Below, piece after piece: positions 1 through 8,461 of a DNA stretch of 64,000 nucleotides. Made by a program: the position numbers and the translations under genes. Source of the DNA: Fibrobacter succinogenes (GTDB lineage Bacteria; Fibrobacterota; Fibrobacteria; Fibrobacterales; Fibrobacteraceae); NCBI GenBank assembly GCA_902762305.1, contig CACWNW010000001.1, forward strand, positions 124,001 through 188,000, written 5' to 3'. Numbering within the stretch: the first letter of the stretch is position 1; each line of letters opens with the position of its first letter. The notes beneath the pieces were generated by a model. The model made no database searches and was not told where the DNA came from. It saw nothing but the letters and a program-made list of their open reading frames with translations.

Positions 1-366
1 CGCTACAAGACTCCCCTGCCCGTCTACATCAAGGCTCCCGCTATCGCGGGCGTCGTCGCGGGCCTCATGGTCATAAAGAGGCTCATGGGCGGGTTCTGCA
101 CGAGCTTCCCAATGATGAACTCCATCGTGAGCTACGAATCGCGCTTTTCGCTGGGTGACCAGTGCCGGCAACTTCCGCTGTTCCTCATAGCGGGCCCGTT
201 CATGTTCGCCGAGATGCGCTACCTCGAGATATTCCTGCACCTGAACCACTGGATTGTGCTCCTGTGCGGCTACGTGCTGTTCGCATGCATCTACTGGCCG
301 CTGAACAAGGAACTCAAGCGCAGGAACGAGATGGCCGACGCGTCGTATTCGGACAAAAACAAGTAA
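1..366 (+). CDS. C-terminal part of a polytopic membrane protein (5' end outside window)
   Basis: The reading frame is open from the first base, so the start lies upstream of the window. The visible 121 residues contain about three hydrophobic stretches (around residues 11-24, 60-80 and 83-101) separated by a polar loop with two cysteines, and a short basic tail rich in Lys, Arg and Asn. This is the pattern of the last helices of an inner-membrane protein. I do not recognise the family and cannot assign a function. A weak hairpin follows the stop codon. Confidence 0.75.
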   Translation, partial: RYKTPLPVYIKAPAIAGVVAGLMVIKRLMGGFCTSFPMMNSIVSYESRFSLGDQCRQLPLFLIAGPFMFAEMRYLEIFLHLNHWIVLLCGYVLFACIYWPLNKELKRRNEMADASYSDKNK

Positions 367-368
367 AG

Positions 369-391
369 AACGCCACATAAAAGCGTTTTTT
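369..391 (+). terminator. Weak Rho-independent terminator after the first gene
   Basis: A short inverted repeat, AACGC (369-373) and GCGTT (383-387), is followed by a run of T. The stem is only five base pairs, so this is a tentative call based on its place directly after the stop at 366. Confidence 0.4.
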
Positions 392-478
392 GCCCCCTTT
401 TGCCAAATTTTTACTTGTAAATTCCGCTCCAAATAATTAGATATTCAAGAGAACTATAGATGCACCACGAGGAGCCCT

Positions 479-1573
479 ATGAAAAAGATTGCACTTCTTC
501 CGATATCACTGTTTGCAGCACTCTCCATCACCGCATGCGGTGACAGCGAGTCCGGCAACCCCGTCACCCCCGAAGGCGGTAGCCAGCCCGCACTTTCTTC
601 GGAAGCGCTCCCCGGTTCCTCGGATGCACTCCCGACATCGTCCGCGACTGTTCCTGGTTCCTCCGAAACGGTTCCGCCCGCATCTTCGGCAGCCGTCCCG
701 GCTTCTTCCGCGACAGTCGAAGTTCCGGTTGAATTTACCACGGACGCGGTAGCCCTCCCCGACATGGGCTGCACCTCCGAGCCCCTTTCGTTCGGTTCGG
801 GCGTGAAGCTCACCTGCAACGGCGAATATGTCGGCAACATCCTCGAAGACAGCGACACTTCCCCGTTCGACCCGAACGCGGCCGCCTACACGAGCTTCGT
901 CGGCATCAAGAAGATTTTTGCAGCGCTGCAGCCCACCGACAAGGCCGTATTCATCTTGCGCCACGCCCACCGCACCAGCAGCACCGACGTCGACGGCGTC
1001 CTTACCGGCCTCGGATACGAACAGGCAATCACCGTCGGCAAGCAGATTGCGGGCACCGAAGAAATCAAGTACTGGCATTCCGAGATTCCGCGCACCATGC
1101 AGACCAGCATGGCAATCGCCCAGGGCCGCGGGCAAACCGAATTCTCGCATGTCGCGCTCAAGGAACTGAACGGCGGCTGGTTCGAGAAGGACCACGCCAA
1201 AGTCGAAGAATACAATGCTACCGTCTCTAGCAGCTACGACGTCGTTTCGCGCTGGGCCTACAACGAATACCCCGACCCGACCGTCAATTATAACGAAGGT
1301 TTCTACGACCTGATGGAACGCGGAGCTCAGTTCATGAACGAAGTCATCCTCGCCAAGGTCGTTCCGCAGAGCCGCATCAGCGTCGTCGTTTCGCACGACC
1401 AGATGCTCTACCCGCTCACGATTTTCGCGACAAACAGGATGCTCGAAATGAAGCACCACGAAGACAAGAGCTGGCTGAACTTCCTCGCTGGCGTCGCCGT
1501 GATTGTCCATGCGGATGGTTCCATCAAGTACGTGCCGGTCATGGGCCTCGACGAAGGCACCATGTCTAGCTAG
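479..1573 (+). CDS. Lipoprotein with a histidine phosphatase (phosphoglycerate mutase-like) domain
   Basis: A 364-residue secreted lipoprotein. The N-terminus is a short basic and hydrophobic signal ending in a lipobox (SITAC, Cys20). Residues 25-80 are a low-complexity Ser/Pro/Ala linker with repeated SS pairs, a common Fibrobacter style. The rest resembles the histidine phosphatase superfamily: FILRHAHR at 158-165 supplies the RH pair (Arg161, His162, the phospho-acceptor), an IPRTMQT segment at 203-209 supplies a second Arg, and VVSHDQM at 303-309 supplies the second His (306). The first motif reads RHAHR instead of the usual RHGxR. The substrate is unknown. A GAGGAG ribosome site precedes the ATG. 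The stop is 8 bases before trmO, so the two are probably cotranscribed. Confidence 0.85.
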   Translation: MKKIALLPISLFAALSITACGDSESGNPVTPEGGSQPALSSEALPGSSDALPTSSATVPGSSETVPPASSAAVPASSATVEVPVEFTTDAVALPDMGCTSEPLSFGSGVKLTCNGEYVGNILEDSDTSPFDPNAAAYTSFVGIKKIFAALQPTDKAVFILRHAHRTSSTDVDGVLTGLGYEQAITVGKQIAGTEEIKYWHSEIPRTMQTSMAIAQGRGQTEFSHVALKELNGGWFEKDHAKVEEYNATVSSSYDVVSRWAYNEYPDPTVNYNEGFYDLMERGAQFMNEVILAKVVPQSRISVVVSHDQMLYPLTIFATNRMLEMKHHEDKSWLNFLAGVAVIVHADGSIKYVPVMGLDEGTMSS

Positions 1574-1581
1574 TTCAGGGC

Positions 1582-2262
1582 ATGGACAGCCTTAACCTAA
1601 AAATCATCGCCCGCATAAAAAGCGACTTCCCCGAAAAGTTCGGGATACCCCGCCAGAGCGGGCTTGTCCCTTCGTTGCGTTCGACCATACGGTTCGAGCC
1701 CGAATTCAGGAACGCCGACGCACTCCGCGGGCTAGAAGGGTTCAGCCACCTGTGGCTCATCTGGATTTTTTCGGAAAACGTGCGAGGCACATGGCACCCG
1801 ACTGTGCGCCCACCGCGCCTCGGAGGGAACACCAGGCTCGGGGTTTTCGCCACAAGGAGCAGTTTCCGCCCGAACCCCATCGCAATGAGTTGCGTGAAAA
1901 TTGAAGACGTTCGCATGGACGGGCCTGAGGGGCCTGAAATTATCGTGAGCGGAGCCGACCTCATGGACGGCACCCCCATCGTCGACATCAAACCCTACCT
2001 GCCCTACGCCGACAGCGTCCCCGAAGCGAAGGGCGGATTTGCGGAAGCGCGCCGGTACGACTGCCTGCAGGTGGAAATCGCACCCGAGATTGCGCGCCTG
2101 GTACCGGAAGGCAAGTTCGATGCCCTCGTCGAAATTTTGCGGCAGGACCCGCGCCCGCACTACCAGGACGACCCCGAAAGGATTTACGGGCTATCCTTCG
2201 CCAGCAAGAACATCAAGTTCAAGGTTGCGGGCAACACGCTCACCGTCATCGCCGTAGAATAA
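1582..2262 (+). CDS. trmO: tRNA (N6-threonylcarbamoyladenosine37-N6)-methyltransferase TrmO
   Basis: A 226-residue protein of the TsaA/YaeB/TrmO family, which methylates N6 of t6A37 in threonine tRNA using S-adenosylmethionine. The N-terminal beta-barrel domain is clear: GIPRQSGLVP near residue 20, the FSHLWLIWIF block near 54-63, and the stretch RLGGNTRLGVFATRSSFRPNPI near 79-100, which forms the conserved SAM and tRNA site (F-A-T-R-S-x-x-R-P-N-P). The second half contains the usual D-x-x-DGTPI-x-D-I-K-PY motif. The length is close to that of E. coli TrmO. It lies 8 bases behind the phosphatase lipoprotein, and a terminator hairpin shared with the convergent esterase gene follows. Confidence 0.93.
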   Translation: MDSLNLKIIARIKSDFPEKFGIPRQSGLVPSLRSTIRFEPEFRNADALRGLEGFSHLWLIWIFSENVRGTWHPTVRPPRLGGNTRLGVFATRSSFRPNPIAMSCVKIEDVRMDGPEGPEIIVSGADLMDGTPIVDIKPYLPYADSVPEAKGGFAEARRYDCLQVEIAPEIARLVPEGKFDALVEILRQDPRPHYQDDPERIYGLSFASKNIKFKVAGNTLTVIAVE

Positions 2263-2292
2263 AAAATACCCGGGGCAAACAACCACCCCGGG
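2261..2292 (-). terminator. Terminator between trmO and the convergent esterase gene
   Basis: A perfect seven-base stem, CCCGGGG (2269-2275) and CCCCGGG (2286-2292), has a run of six A on its plus-strand left side, so the minus-strand transcript of the esterase reads hairpin then U6. On the plus strand the hairpin lacks a U tract but may still slow trmO transcripts. Confidence 0.75.
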
Positions 2293-2320
2293 CACATTCT
2301 CATCCAGATATCATTCTGGC

Positions 2321-3580
2321 TTATTTAATTTGCACCTTCTGTATGGAACGGACGGAGCCGACCTGGACAGACAGCATGTAACTGCCCTGCGGGAGCATTG
2401 ACGCATCGAAGCCGAGTAAACCAGCAGAATAGCTGTTCCCGAAATCGAGCAGCATCTTGCCCTGCATGCTGAACACCTTCGCAGACACCGTATTGCCGTT
2501 CACCTTGACCGGAACGGTCACGCGACCCGAGTTCACGACAGCCTTCCCGATAACGGAAGACGCCGCAGCGACCGCACCGATGGATTCGGTCGAAGAACTG
2601 GAACGGTGAACGTGATGATGGCTGGAACTGGAAGCGGTCACGCTGCTGGAACTTTTCGGAGCAACTTCGCTCGAAGTGGGCCCAACGGCGGAACTGGATT
2701 CGGCTACGGAACTGGAACTGGTCGCTGTCGCCACGGGCTTAATCTTGTCACCCAAGACCTCGATCATCTTTTCGGCGTAGCGCTTACCGAAGTCGCGGTA
2801 TTCCTGCGAGGTGAAGTGCACGTTCTGGCCATCGCCCAGGGCCTGGTTGAAGCCTTCGGAAGAAACGACATAGAAATTCTTGGACTGCTGCGGAAGCTTC
2901 GCGATATTGTTGTTGGCTCCGCTGCTCACGCCGCTACGCAAGACTTCGCCCGCGAGGAATGGGATGTCGCTACCGAGACCCAGGTCCTTGATGATGTTGT
3001 CGTAGACCTTCTTGACCGCAGAAGGCCAATTGCCGTTACCGGCATCCGTTTCGCCCTGGTGGAAGATAATGCCCTTGATGACGCCCGCTTCCTGCGCCTT
3101 CTTGGCCGTCTCGACCAGGCGGCCATAGGGATTGCCGCCGTACTGGTTGATATAGCCCGTCATCCAGCTCTGCGATGTCTTGACGGAATTGACATAGTTC
3201 TGGTAGTTGTTCTTGTCGAACAGCTGGATGCTGCAGCCAGCAACTGCGACCACGACAACGCCCACCCTGATCTTGGAATCAGTCTTTTCGACCATCGTAC
3301 GTCCGAAATAGTCCGTGGGGCCGAGCTTCGCGTTGTTGCAATGCGCGAGAGGCGGTGTCGCGGTGGACCACTGCCCCTTCGTCTTGCCGGAACAGGAACC
3401 GTTGTCCGCCGACCAGAGTATCTGGAAACGCTCGTCAACCGTCTTGTCCTGGTTTTCGATATTGCCCTGGCCTTCCATGTTGGACTGACCAAACGCGAGA
3501 TAGATGTGGAAATTTGGATCTGGGGCCGCATACACGGCCGAGGCAGCACAAGCCGCCAGAATTATTTTTTTGATGTTCAT
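2321..3580 (-). CDS. Secreted carbohydrate esterase, CE6 / SGNH-type acetylxylan esterase
   Basis: A 419-residue secreted enzyme. The first 18 residues are a signal peptide ending AAPDP. The catalytic domain fits family CE6 (DUF303, SASA): AFGQSNMEGQ near residue 29-38 with the nucleophile Ser33, FHQGETDAGN with the HQGE block, and GDGQNVHFTS with the acid/base Asp-x-x-His. CE6 enzymes remove acetyl groups from xylan. A Ser-rich linker with a histidine cluster leads to a ~70-residue C-terminal module that ends in the pattern of a type A (T9SS-like) sorting domain: VFSMQGKMLLDF, then LPQGSYMLSV and a basic end. I chose the ATG at 3580, preceded by GAGAG, over an upstream in-frame start that would bury the signal peptide. 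Monocistronic. Confidence 0.88.
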   Translation of the reverse strand: MNIKKIILAACAASAVYAAPDPNFHIYLAFGQSNMEGQGNIENQDKTVDERFQILWSADNGSCSGKTKGQWSTATPPLAHCNNAKLGPTDYFGRTMVEKTDSKIRVGVVVVAVAGCSIQLFDKNNYQNYVNSVKTSQSWMTGYINQYGGNPYGRLVETAKKAQEAGVIKGIIFHQGETDAGNGNWPSAVKKVYDNIIKDLGLGSDIPFLAGEVLRSGVSSGANNNIAKLPQQSKNFYVVSSEGFNQALGDGQNVHFTSQEYRDFGKRYAEKMIEVLGDKIKPVATATSSSSVAESSSAVGPTSSEVAPKSSSSVTASSSSHHHVHRSSSSTESIGAVAAASSVIGKAVVNSGRVTVPVKVNGNTVSAKVFSMQGKMLLDFGNSYSAGLLGFDASMLPQGSYMLSVQVGSVRSIQKVQIK

Positions 3581-3811
3581 TTTATCTCTCCATAAATAAG
3601 AGCAGAACAAACCCAATTCTGCCTGAGTATTAATATAGATAAAAAAAATTGGACGTCCGCCCCTACAGCCATTATCTGTTGTAGCATAGCGCAACACACA
3701 AAAAGGTGGTATTTCAGTATTTTTGTCGTTTTTTACTGATTTTTCACAATCCACCGTACCGCAAAAACAAACATTTATTTATATTCCCAATGTAATTACC
3801 GGAGGAATCCA

Positions 3812-4321
3812 ATGAAAAAGATTATCATGACGGCCATCGCGGCCGCAAGCGTATGCCTTCTTTCCGCCTGTGGCGGTGACGAATCCAAGCCGTCCCGTGC
3901 GGATATGTGCGCCAAGGGCCTGAACGAGGACTGCCTTGTCGGCCAGTGGAACCTGCAGTCCATCCAGAGCAAGGACGGAAGCCAGATTTTCACCGACTTC
4001 GGAACCACCCCGAGTACGCTCGAATTTACCGACGACGGGAAATTCCATTTCGTGTTCACGAACAATGCCGGTATCTCCGAAATGGCTAGCAACGGTTGTG
4101 GCGGCACAGACAATTACGGGACATGGGAAATCACGGGCAGTGTCCTCAAGCTGAAGATTGGCCGTACCGACTGTCTGGAAACTGGCCGCAGCTACACACT
4201 GACGCCGACCATCACCGAACGCAACCTGAACCTGAACACGGTCGTCTTCCACGAAAACGACATGACCGACAATCTCACGAAATCCAATTCCTCCGAATAC
4301 TTCGTCCGCGCGGGCGAATAA
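3812..4321 (+). CDS. Small lipoprotein, lipocalin-like, unknown function
   Basis: A 169-residue lipoprotein. The signal ends in LLSAC (Cys20). The mature part has a CLVGQWNLQSIQSKDGS segment followed by TLEFTDDGKFHFVF and GTWEITGSVLKLKIG; this alternation of W, turn and beta strands is the pattern of lipocalin-like or META-type small beta-barrel domains, but I cannot name the family securely. Four cysteines in the mature chain could form disulfides. A strong GGAGGA ribosome site precedes the ATG. The gene stands alone between two minus-strand genes. Confidence 0.75.
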   Translation: MKKIIMTAIAAASVCLLSACGGDESKPSRADMCAKGLNEDCLVGQWNLQSIQSKDGSQIFTDFGTTPSTLEFTDDGKFHFVFTNNAGISEMASNGCGGTDNYGTWEITGSVLKLKIGRTDCLETGRSYTLTPTITERNLNLNTVVFHENDMTDNLTKSNSSEYFVRAGE

Positions 4322-4339
4322 ACGATTGAAAAGTCAGCT

Positions 4340-6319
4340 TCAACGCGAAGCGGGCTTCCAGCGTTTACTTTCGTATTCATCGAGAATTTCCAGGGCACGA
4401 TGCAATAGCATCTGCCCTTTTTTCGTTAGCGGAGTAAATGTGCGGCAGCGGCAGACAAAAGCTGCAACTGTTTCGCCGGGACTACGGCGCAGGCCCAACG
4501 AGGCCAGCATTTTTTCAGCAGAATCGAGTTTGCGCACAAGTTGCAGGACCGAAGCCTCGTAATCGAGGCGCTTGCTGCGACGACGCATTTTTTTCAATAC
4601 GAAAAATACCGCAAGCGCAACGATTGCAAATGCAAGAATCACGTTGAACAGCGTGCTCGAAAGGACGTTGCGGGAGGTATCTTGCCAGGCACTCAGCATA
4701 GTCCTCCATTCCCCGTCACGCAGCACATGGAAAATGCGGGCAGTTCGTGCGCGGATTGCCTCGAGCTTCATGGCAAACCAGGAGGGGCGTTCCACCTTCA
4801 CTACGAACAGCGGAGGCGTCGGGTCGAAAGGTTTCCACTGGCCACCATCGTAGTACTCGACCCACGCATGCGAGGAATTCCGGCGGAATATGGCATACGG
4901 GCGCCCCAGCTCAACCTCCGGGCGGGCAAAACCCGTCACGTAACGCGCCTTGATCCCTCCACGGCGCAACAGGAGCACAGACAACGTCGCATAATACTCG
5001 CAATAGCCGGAGCGGGTCGCCCAGAAGACGCGCAACGGGTCAGGTTTCGCGCCCAGTTTGGTGGCATCCACCTTGGATTCGTCTACGCGCAGGGAATAGG
5101 CAAAATGGTGCAAGAAGTAATCGCTTATTGCGCGAGAGTAGCTATTCGGTCTTAGTACAGCCGGCTCGTCGGGAATCGTATCGAGCCCCATTTCCATCGC
5201 GACCGTATCGAGGAAGCCTGCGAGAGGCACAAAGACCTGCAGGTAGGAACTGTCCGGTGTATCATCATCTCCAGGACCCACGACGTACGGCCCCGTGGGG
5301 ACGCTCAGCAACGGCATATAGTAGAACCAGTCGCCACGACGGGTTTCGCCCTGTTTGAATATATTCGACCTGAAATATTCCACAGAATCCGCATTCTTCA
5401 TGGCAACCGCAACGGCATTGTAAGGGGCGAAAATGAACCCGAAATTGTCAAGCGTAGACTGCACCCACACCGGGCGCGAACTGTCGGCAGACGACACGGA
5501 ATCGCGTGTTTCGAACACAGCGTAATCCACCTTGTAGCGCGAAGCATAGACCATGCGGTCGCGGTGCGCCGGGAGTTTCCAGATGCCGCCCACGTATTTT
5601 TCGTACACGGCGGCCCGCATGTATGCCGGAGCGAGCGTATCCCATACGCGCAGGACAACCTCGCGATTGTACTTGCCCGCAAAGTTGGATTCGAACGAGC
5701 CGAGTTCCACCACAGGGTCAAAACCCATCAGGTGTCGCTTGGCAAAATAGTCAGCAGCCCTGTCGGCACGGTAATGCCCGTGAGAACGCCAGTACCTGAA
5801 TCCGCCAATCGAAATTGCCGTGAAGCACGCGAACAGGAGCAGGAACAGAGCCTGTTTCCACAACTTAACCCCGGGCCTTCCGTAGGCATGGACAAGCAAC
5901 AGCAACGCCACAAAATTAGCCCCGACTCCCGCAGCGCGGGCCTGGTAACAACTCAGCAGAAGCACCGCCACGCCGTTGAACAGCACGAACACATCGTAAC
6001 CGCCGTTACCTAGACTCCGCTTCTGCAGGTACGCAAGCGAGAGCAGATAATAAGCGGGAATGAACACGAGCCAGGGAGACACCCCGTACTCCACCTCAGG
6101 GCTCAACACCCACCAGAAGGCGAAGGGAACGATAAGCCCATAGGCAATGGACTTGCGGTACATGGGAACGCGCGCCACGTCGTAACGGAAAAGGAGAATA
6201 ACGAAGGCTGCGGCAAACGCGAACCCAAGCCAGAGTAATCCCGATGAGAACCCCAGGTTCAGCGATGCCGTACAGAGAAGCAGCGTCTTCGATATTTCGC
6301 GGAAGGAGAATTTTCTCAC
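4340..6319 (-). CDS. Transglutaminase-like membrane protein (TgpA-type)
   Basis: A 659-residue protein with the layout of TgpA: about five or six N-terminal membrane helices (residues ~10-175), an extracytoplasmic transglutaminase-like domain, one more helix (~553-575) and a cytoplasmic C-terminal tail. The catalytic triad is visible: Cys440 in RSGYCEYYA, His484 in SSHAWVEYYD and Asp499 in FDPTPP. The start overlaps the end of the DUF58 gene by four bases (ATGA), so the two are translationally coupled. MoxR ATPase, DUF58 protein and TgpA-like protein commonly form one operon; the role is thought to involve assembly or maturation of envelope protein complexes. The substrate is unknown. Confidence 0.88.
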   Translation of the reverse strand: MRKFSFREISKTLLLCTASLNLGFSSGLLWLGFAFAAAFVILLFRYDVARVPMYRKSIAYGLIVPFAFWWVLSPEVEYGVSPWLVFIPAYYLLSLAYLQKRSLGNGGYDVFVLFNGVAVLLLSCYQARAAGVGANFVALLLLVHAYGRPGVKLWKQALFLLLFACFTAISIGGFRYWRSHGHYRADRAADYFAKRHLMGFDPVVELGSFESNFAGKYNREVVLRVWDTLAPAYMRAAVYEKYVGGIWKLPAHRDRMVYASRYKVDYAVFETRDSVSSADSSRPVWVQSTLDNFGFIFAPYNAVAVAMKNADSVEYFRSNIFKQGETRRGDWFYYMPLLSVPTGPYVVGPGDDDTPDSSYLQVFVPLAGFLDTVAMEMGLDTIPDEPAVLRPNSYSRAISDYFLHHFAYSLRVDESKVDATKLGAKPDPLRVFWATRSGYCEYYATLSVLLLRRGGIKARYVTGFARPEVELGRPYAIFRRNSSHAWVEYYDGGQWKPFDPTPPLFVVKVERPSWFAMKLEAIRARTARIFHVLRDGEWRTMLSAWQDTSRNVLSSTLFNVILAFAIVALAVFFVLKKMRRRSKRLDYEASVLQLVRKLDSAEKMLASLGLRRSPGETVAAFVCRCRTFTPLTKKGQMLLHRALEILDEYESKRWKPASR

Positions 6320-7515
6320 AGCGAGACCTCTCCCGCATCCAGATTTTCGACGGGAACATACAGCACATCGTCAGCGCCATCCTGCGCCGAATCGCTCACC
6401 ACGACCTGCTTGTGGACCAGCGGGTCCTTGACCGCAAAGAGCCCCACACGGAGCACAGGCCCCATCGGGCGCGCCGCGGGCGACCACTGTTTATCGCGGG
6501 CATCTCCGCGGGTATAAATCTCCGCGCGGGGTATGCGGGCAAGAGTTTCAAGCAATACGCTCGCGCCATCGGTCCCGGCCAGCGAGAACTCGTCATCACA
6601 CACAAAGAGACGCCCGAGGATGCCGCGGTCCAGGAGCCACATCCCGATGCCAGCCGCAAGCCGGATCAACGGTTCCAGCAGGGACTTTTCGTGCAGGTTC
6701 CGTGCGCGCGTATCGAGCACGAGCACCACACCCGCGCCGCGTTCGCCCTCGAACTCCTTGGTGAACGGCCTCCCGTAACGCGCAAAAGCCCTGTAGTACA
6801 AGTCGCGCAGGGAATCGCCCTCGCGGTATTCGCGCACACCCGCGAAATCGAGCCCGCGCATAAAGTTGCTCATCAGGAGCGGCACGAACGCAAGCCCGCT
6901 CTGGCCCGCCGTCAAGAACGGGAAGGCGACAAGCTTTTTAGGACGCGGGTACACGAGGATTTCCGCCTCTCCCACCCTGAACGGATTGCAGAGCATGCCC
7001 TTGATTTCGGGAACCGTGAGCGAAACATTCGGGATGCGGTAGGCGCCCCGAAACTTGGTGCGGATGCTCGCCCGAAGTTCGCCGGTACCGCCCGCGGGAA
7101 TCCCGCAGAGCTCCGGAGAGTTTTCGCCATCGAGCGACGGGTCCATGCGGGAGCACGATGCCCACACGCAATCTATCGCGGTTCCGGCCTGGAGGCGCAC
7201 CGAGACGTAGGCCCTGTCGCCCTCGGTGGCATGCTCGATGCGCGAAATGGAACCCGAAATCTTCGTCTTTTTCGCCGTGAGGAAGAGCGACGGGACCAGC
7301 GAGAGGATGAAGAGGAACGCTACGCCCGAAAATACCCAGGCGGCCCAGAAGCCCGCAAAGGCTCCTGCGAAAATCGAGAAGAGGAACAGGGCGGCGCAAG
7401 CGCGGCCCGGGTACGTGAAATACTCCCTCCACACGTAGTAGAAGCGCATCAACAGTCCCGCACGCTTGGGCGCACGGGGAATCGCACCCAGGAACCAGCT
7501 GATGAATCGTCGCAT
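6316..7515 (-). CDS. DUF58 domain-containing protein
   Basis: A 399-residue protein with two membrane helices in a hairpin near residues 38-77 and a cytoplasmic part carrying the DUF58 signature at ~225-272: GVREYREGDSLRDLYYRAFARYGRPFTKEFEGE, then a VVLVLDTRAR strand that begins a von Willebrand A-like fold. The D-T-R in the last strand takes the place of the DxSxS metal site, so metal binding is probably lost or altered. It lies between moxR (14-base gap) and the transglutaminase gene (4-base overlap), the standard order for this system, where the DUF58 protein is the partner of the MoxR ATPase. Confidence 0.87.
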   Translation of the reverse strand: MRRFISWFLGAIPRAPKRAGLLMRFYYVWREYFTYPGRACAALFLFSIFAGAFAGFWAAWVFSGVAFLFILSLVPSLFLTAKKTKISGSISRIEHATEGDRAYVSVRLQAGTAIDCVWASCSRMDPSLDGENSPELCGIPAGGTGELRASIRTKFRGAYRIPNVSLTVPEIKGMLCNPFRVGEAEILVYPRPKKLVAFPFLTAGQSGLAFVPLLMSNFMRGLDFAGVREYREGDSLRDLYYRAFARYGRPFTKEFEGERGAGVVLVLDTRARNLHEKSLLEPLIRLAAGIGMWLLDRGILGRLFVCDDEFSLAGTDGASVLLETLARIPRAEIYTRGDARDKQWSPAARPMGPVLRVGLFAVKDPLVHKQVVVSDSAQDGADDVLYVPVENLDAGEVSL

Positions 7516-7529
7516 AGTTCCCCGCTATT

Positions 7530-8438
7530 CTATTTCGGTATATTCACCTGGCGGAGGATTTCGGCAAGTATCTGCCGGCTTGCGTCCCGTGCGGCATCCT
7601 TCGGGAACACGCGGTGTTCCATGACCGGATAGAAGACCTTCTGGATGTCGTCCGGATTCACGAAGTCCCGGCCTGCAACGTAAGCACTCGCGCGGGCCAT
7701 CTTGACCAAGTTGAGGCCGGCGCGGGGGCTTGCCGCAAGCCGCACGCCCGCGTCACTGCGGGTCGCCTGCACGAGCTGAACCGCATAGCGTTCGAGCGCC
7801 TCGTCGATATGCACCTTGCGGACATCCTCGCGGGCAGCAAGAATCTCCTGCACGCTCGTTACCGCAGTGAGCCGCTGGAGTGGCGCGCCATCCCTATGCT
7901 CGTGCAAAATCTGCAGTTCGGTATCGAGCGTCGGGTACCCGATGGAAAGCCGCACCATGAAGCGGTCCATCTGCGCCTCGGGCAGCGGGAAAACCCCGTG
8001 GAACTCCACCGGGTTTTCCGTCGCAAGCACAAAGAAAAGTTCAGGCAGCCTGTGGGCCTCGCCCTCCAAACTCACCTGGCGTTCTTCCATCGCTTCCAAG
8101 AGCGCACTCTGCGTGCGGGGCGATGCACGGTTGATCTCGTCGGCCAAGAGCACCTGCGTGAACACCGGACCCCTGCGGATTTCGAACTCGCCGGTATTCG
8201 CCCTGTACACGGCGCCCCCCGTAACGTCGGCTGGCAGCAGGTCGGGCGTGAACTGGATGCGGGCAAAGTCTGCCCCTATGGCCACGGCGAGCGCCTTCGC
8301 AAGCGTCGTCTTCCCGGTTCCTGGGACATCCTCTATGAGCACGTGACCGTCGGCAAGGAGTGCCATCACGAGCATTTCAACGGATTCATGCTTGCCGAGC
8401 AGCACGGAATCCAGCGAATCCATCAATCGTCTAATCAT
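7530..8438 (-). CDS. MoxR-family AAA+ ATPase
   Basis: A 302-residue AAA+ ATPase. Walker A is EDVPGTGKTTLAKAL (GTGKTT at 40-45); Walker B and the following helix read LLADEINRASPRTQSALLEAMEE near residues 100-120; sensor 1 is the LFFVLATENPVE strand; a C-terminal helical lid follows. These are textbook MoxR features. MoxR proteins act as chaperone-like ATPases for partners encoded beside them, here the DUF58 and transglutaminase proteins. The upstream nadE stop lies 23 bases before this start, so transcription may run through from nadE. Confidence 0.92.
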   Translation of the reverse strand: MIRRLMDSLDSVLLGKHESVEMLVMALLADGHVLIEDVPGTGKTTLAKALAVAIGADFARIQFTPDLLPADVTGGAVYRANTGEFEIRRGPVFTQVLLADEINRASPRTQSALLEAMEERQVSLEGEAHRLPELFFVLATENPVEFHGVFPLPEAQMDRFMVRLSIGYPTLDTELQILHEHRDGAPLQRLTAVTSVQEILAAREDVRKVHIDEALERYAVQLVQATRSDAGVRLAASPRAGLNLVKMARASAYVAGRDFVNPDDIQKVFYPVMEHRVFPKDAARDASRQILAEILRQVNIPK

Positions 8439-8461
8439 AGCACTCCTATCAGGTTAAAGAA

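Noticed and set aside
506-1510. A 334-codon minus-strand frame opposite the phosphatase lipoprotein
   Set aside because: The plus-strand gene has a lipobox, ribosome site and catalytic motifs; the antisense frame has none.
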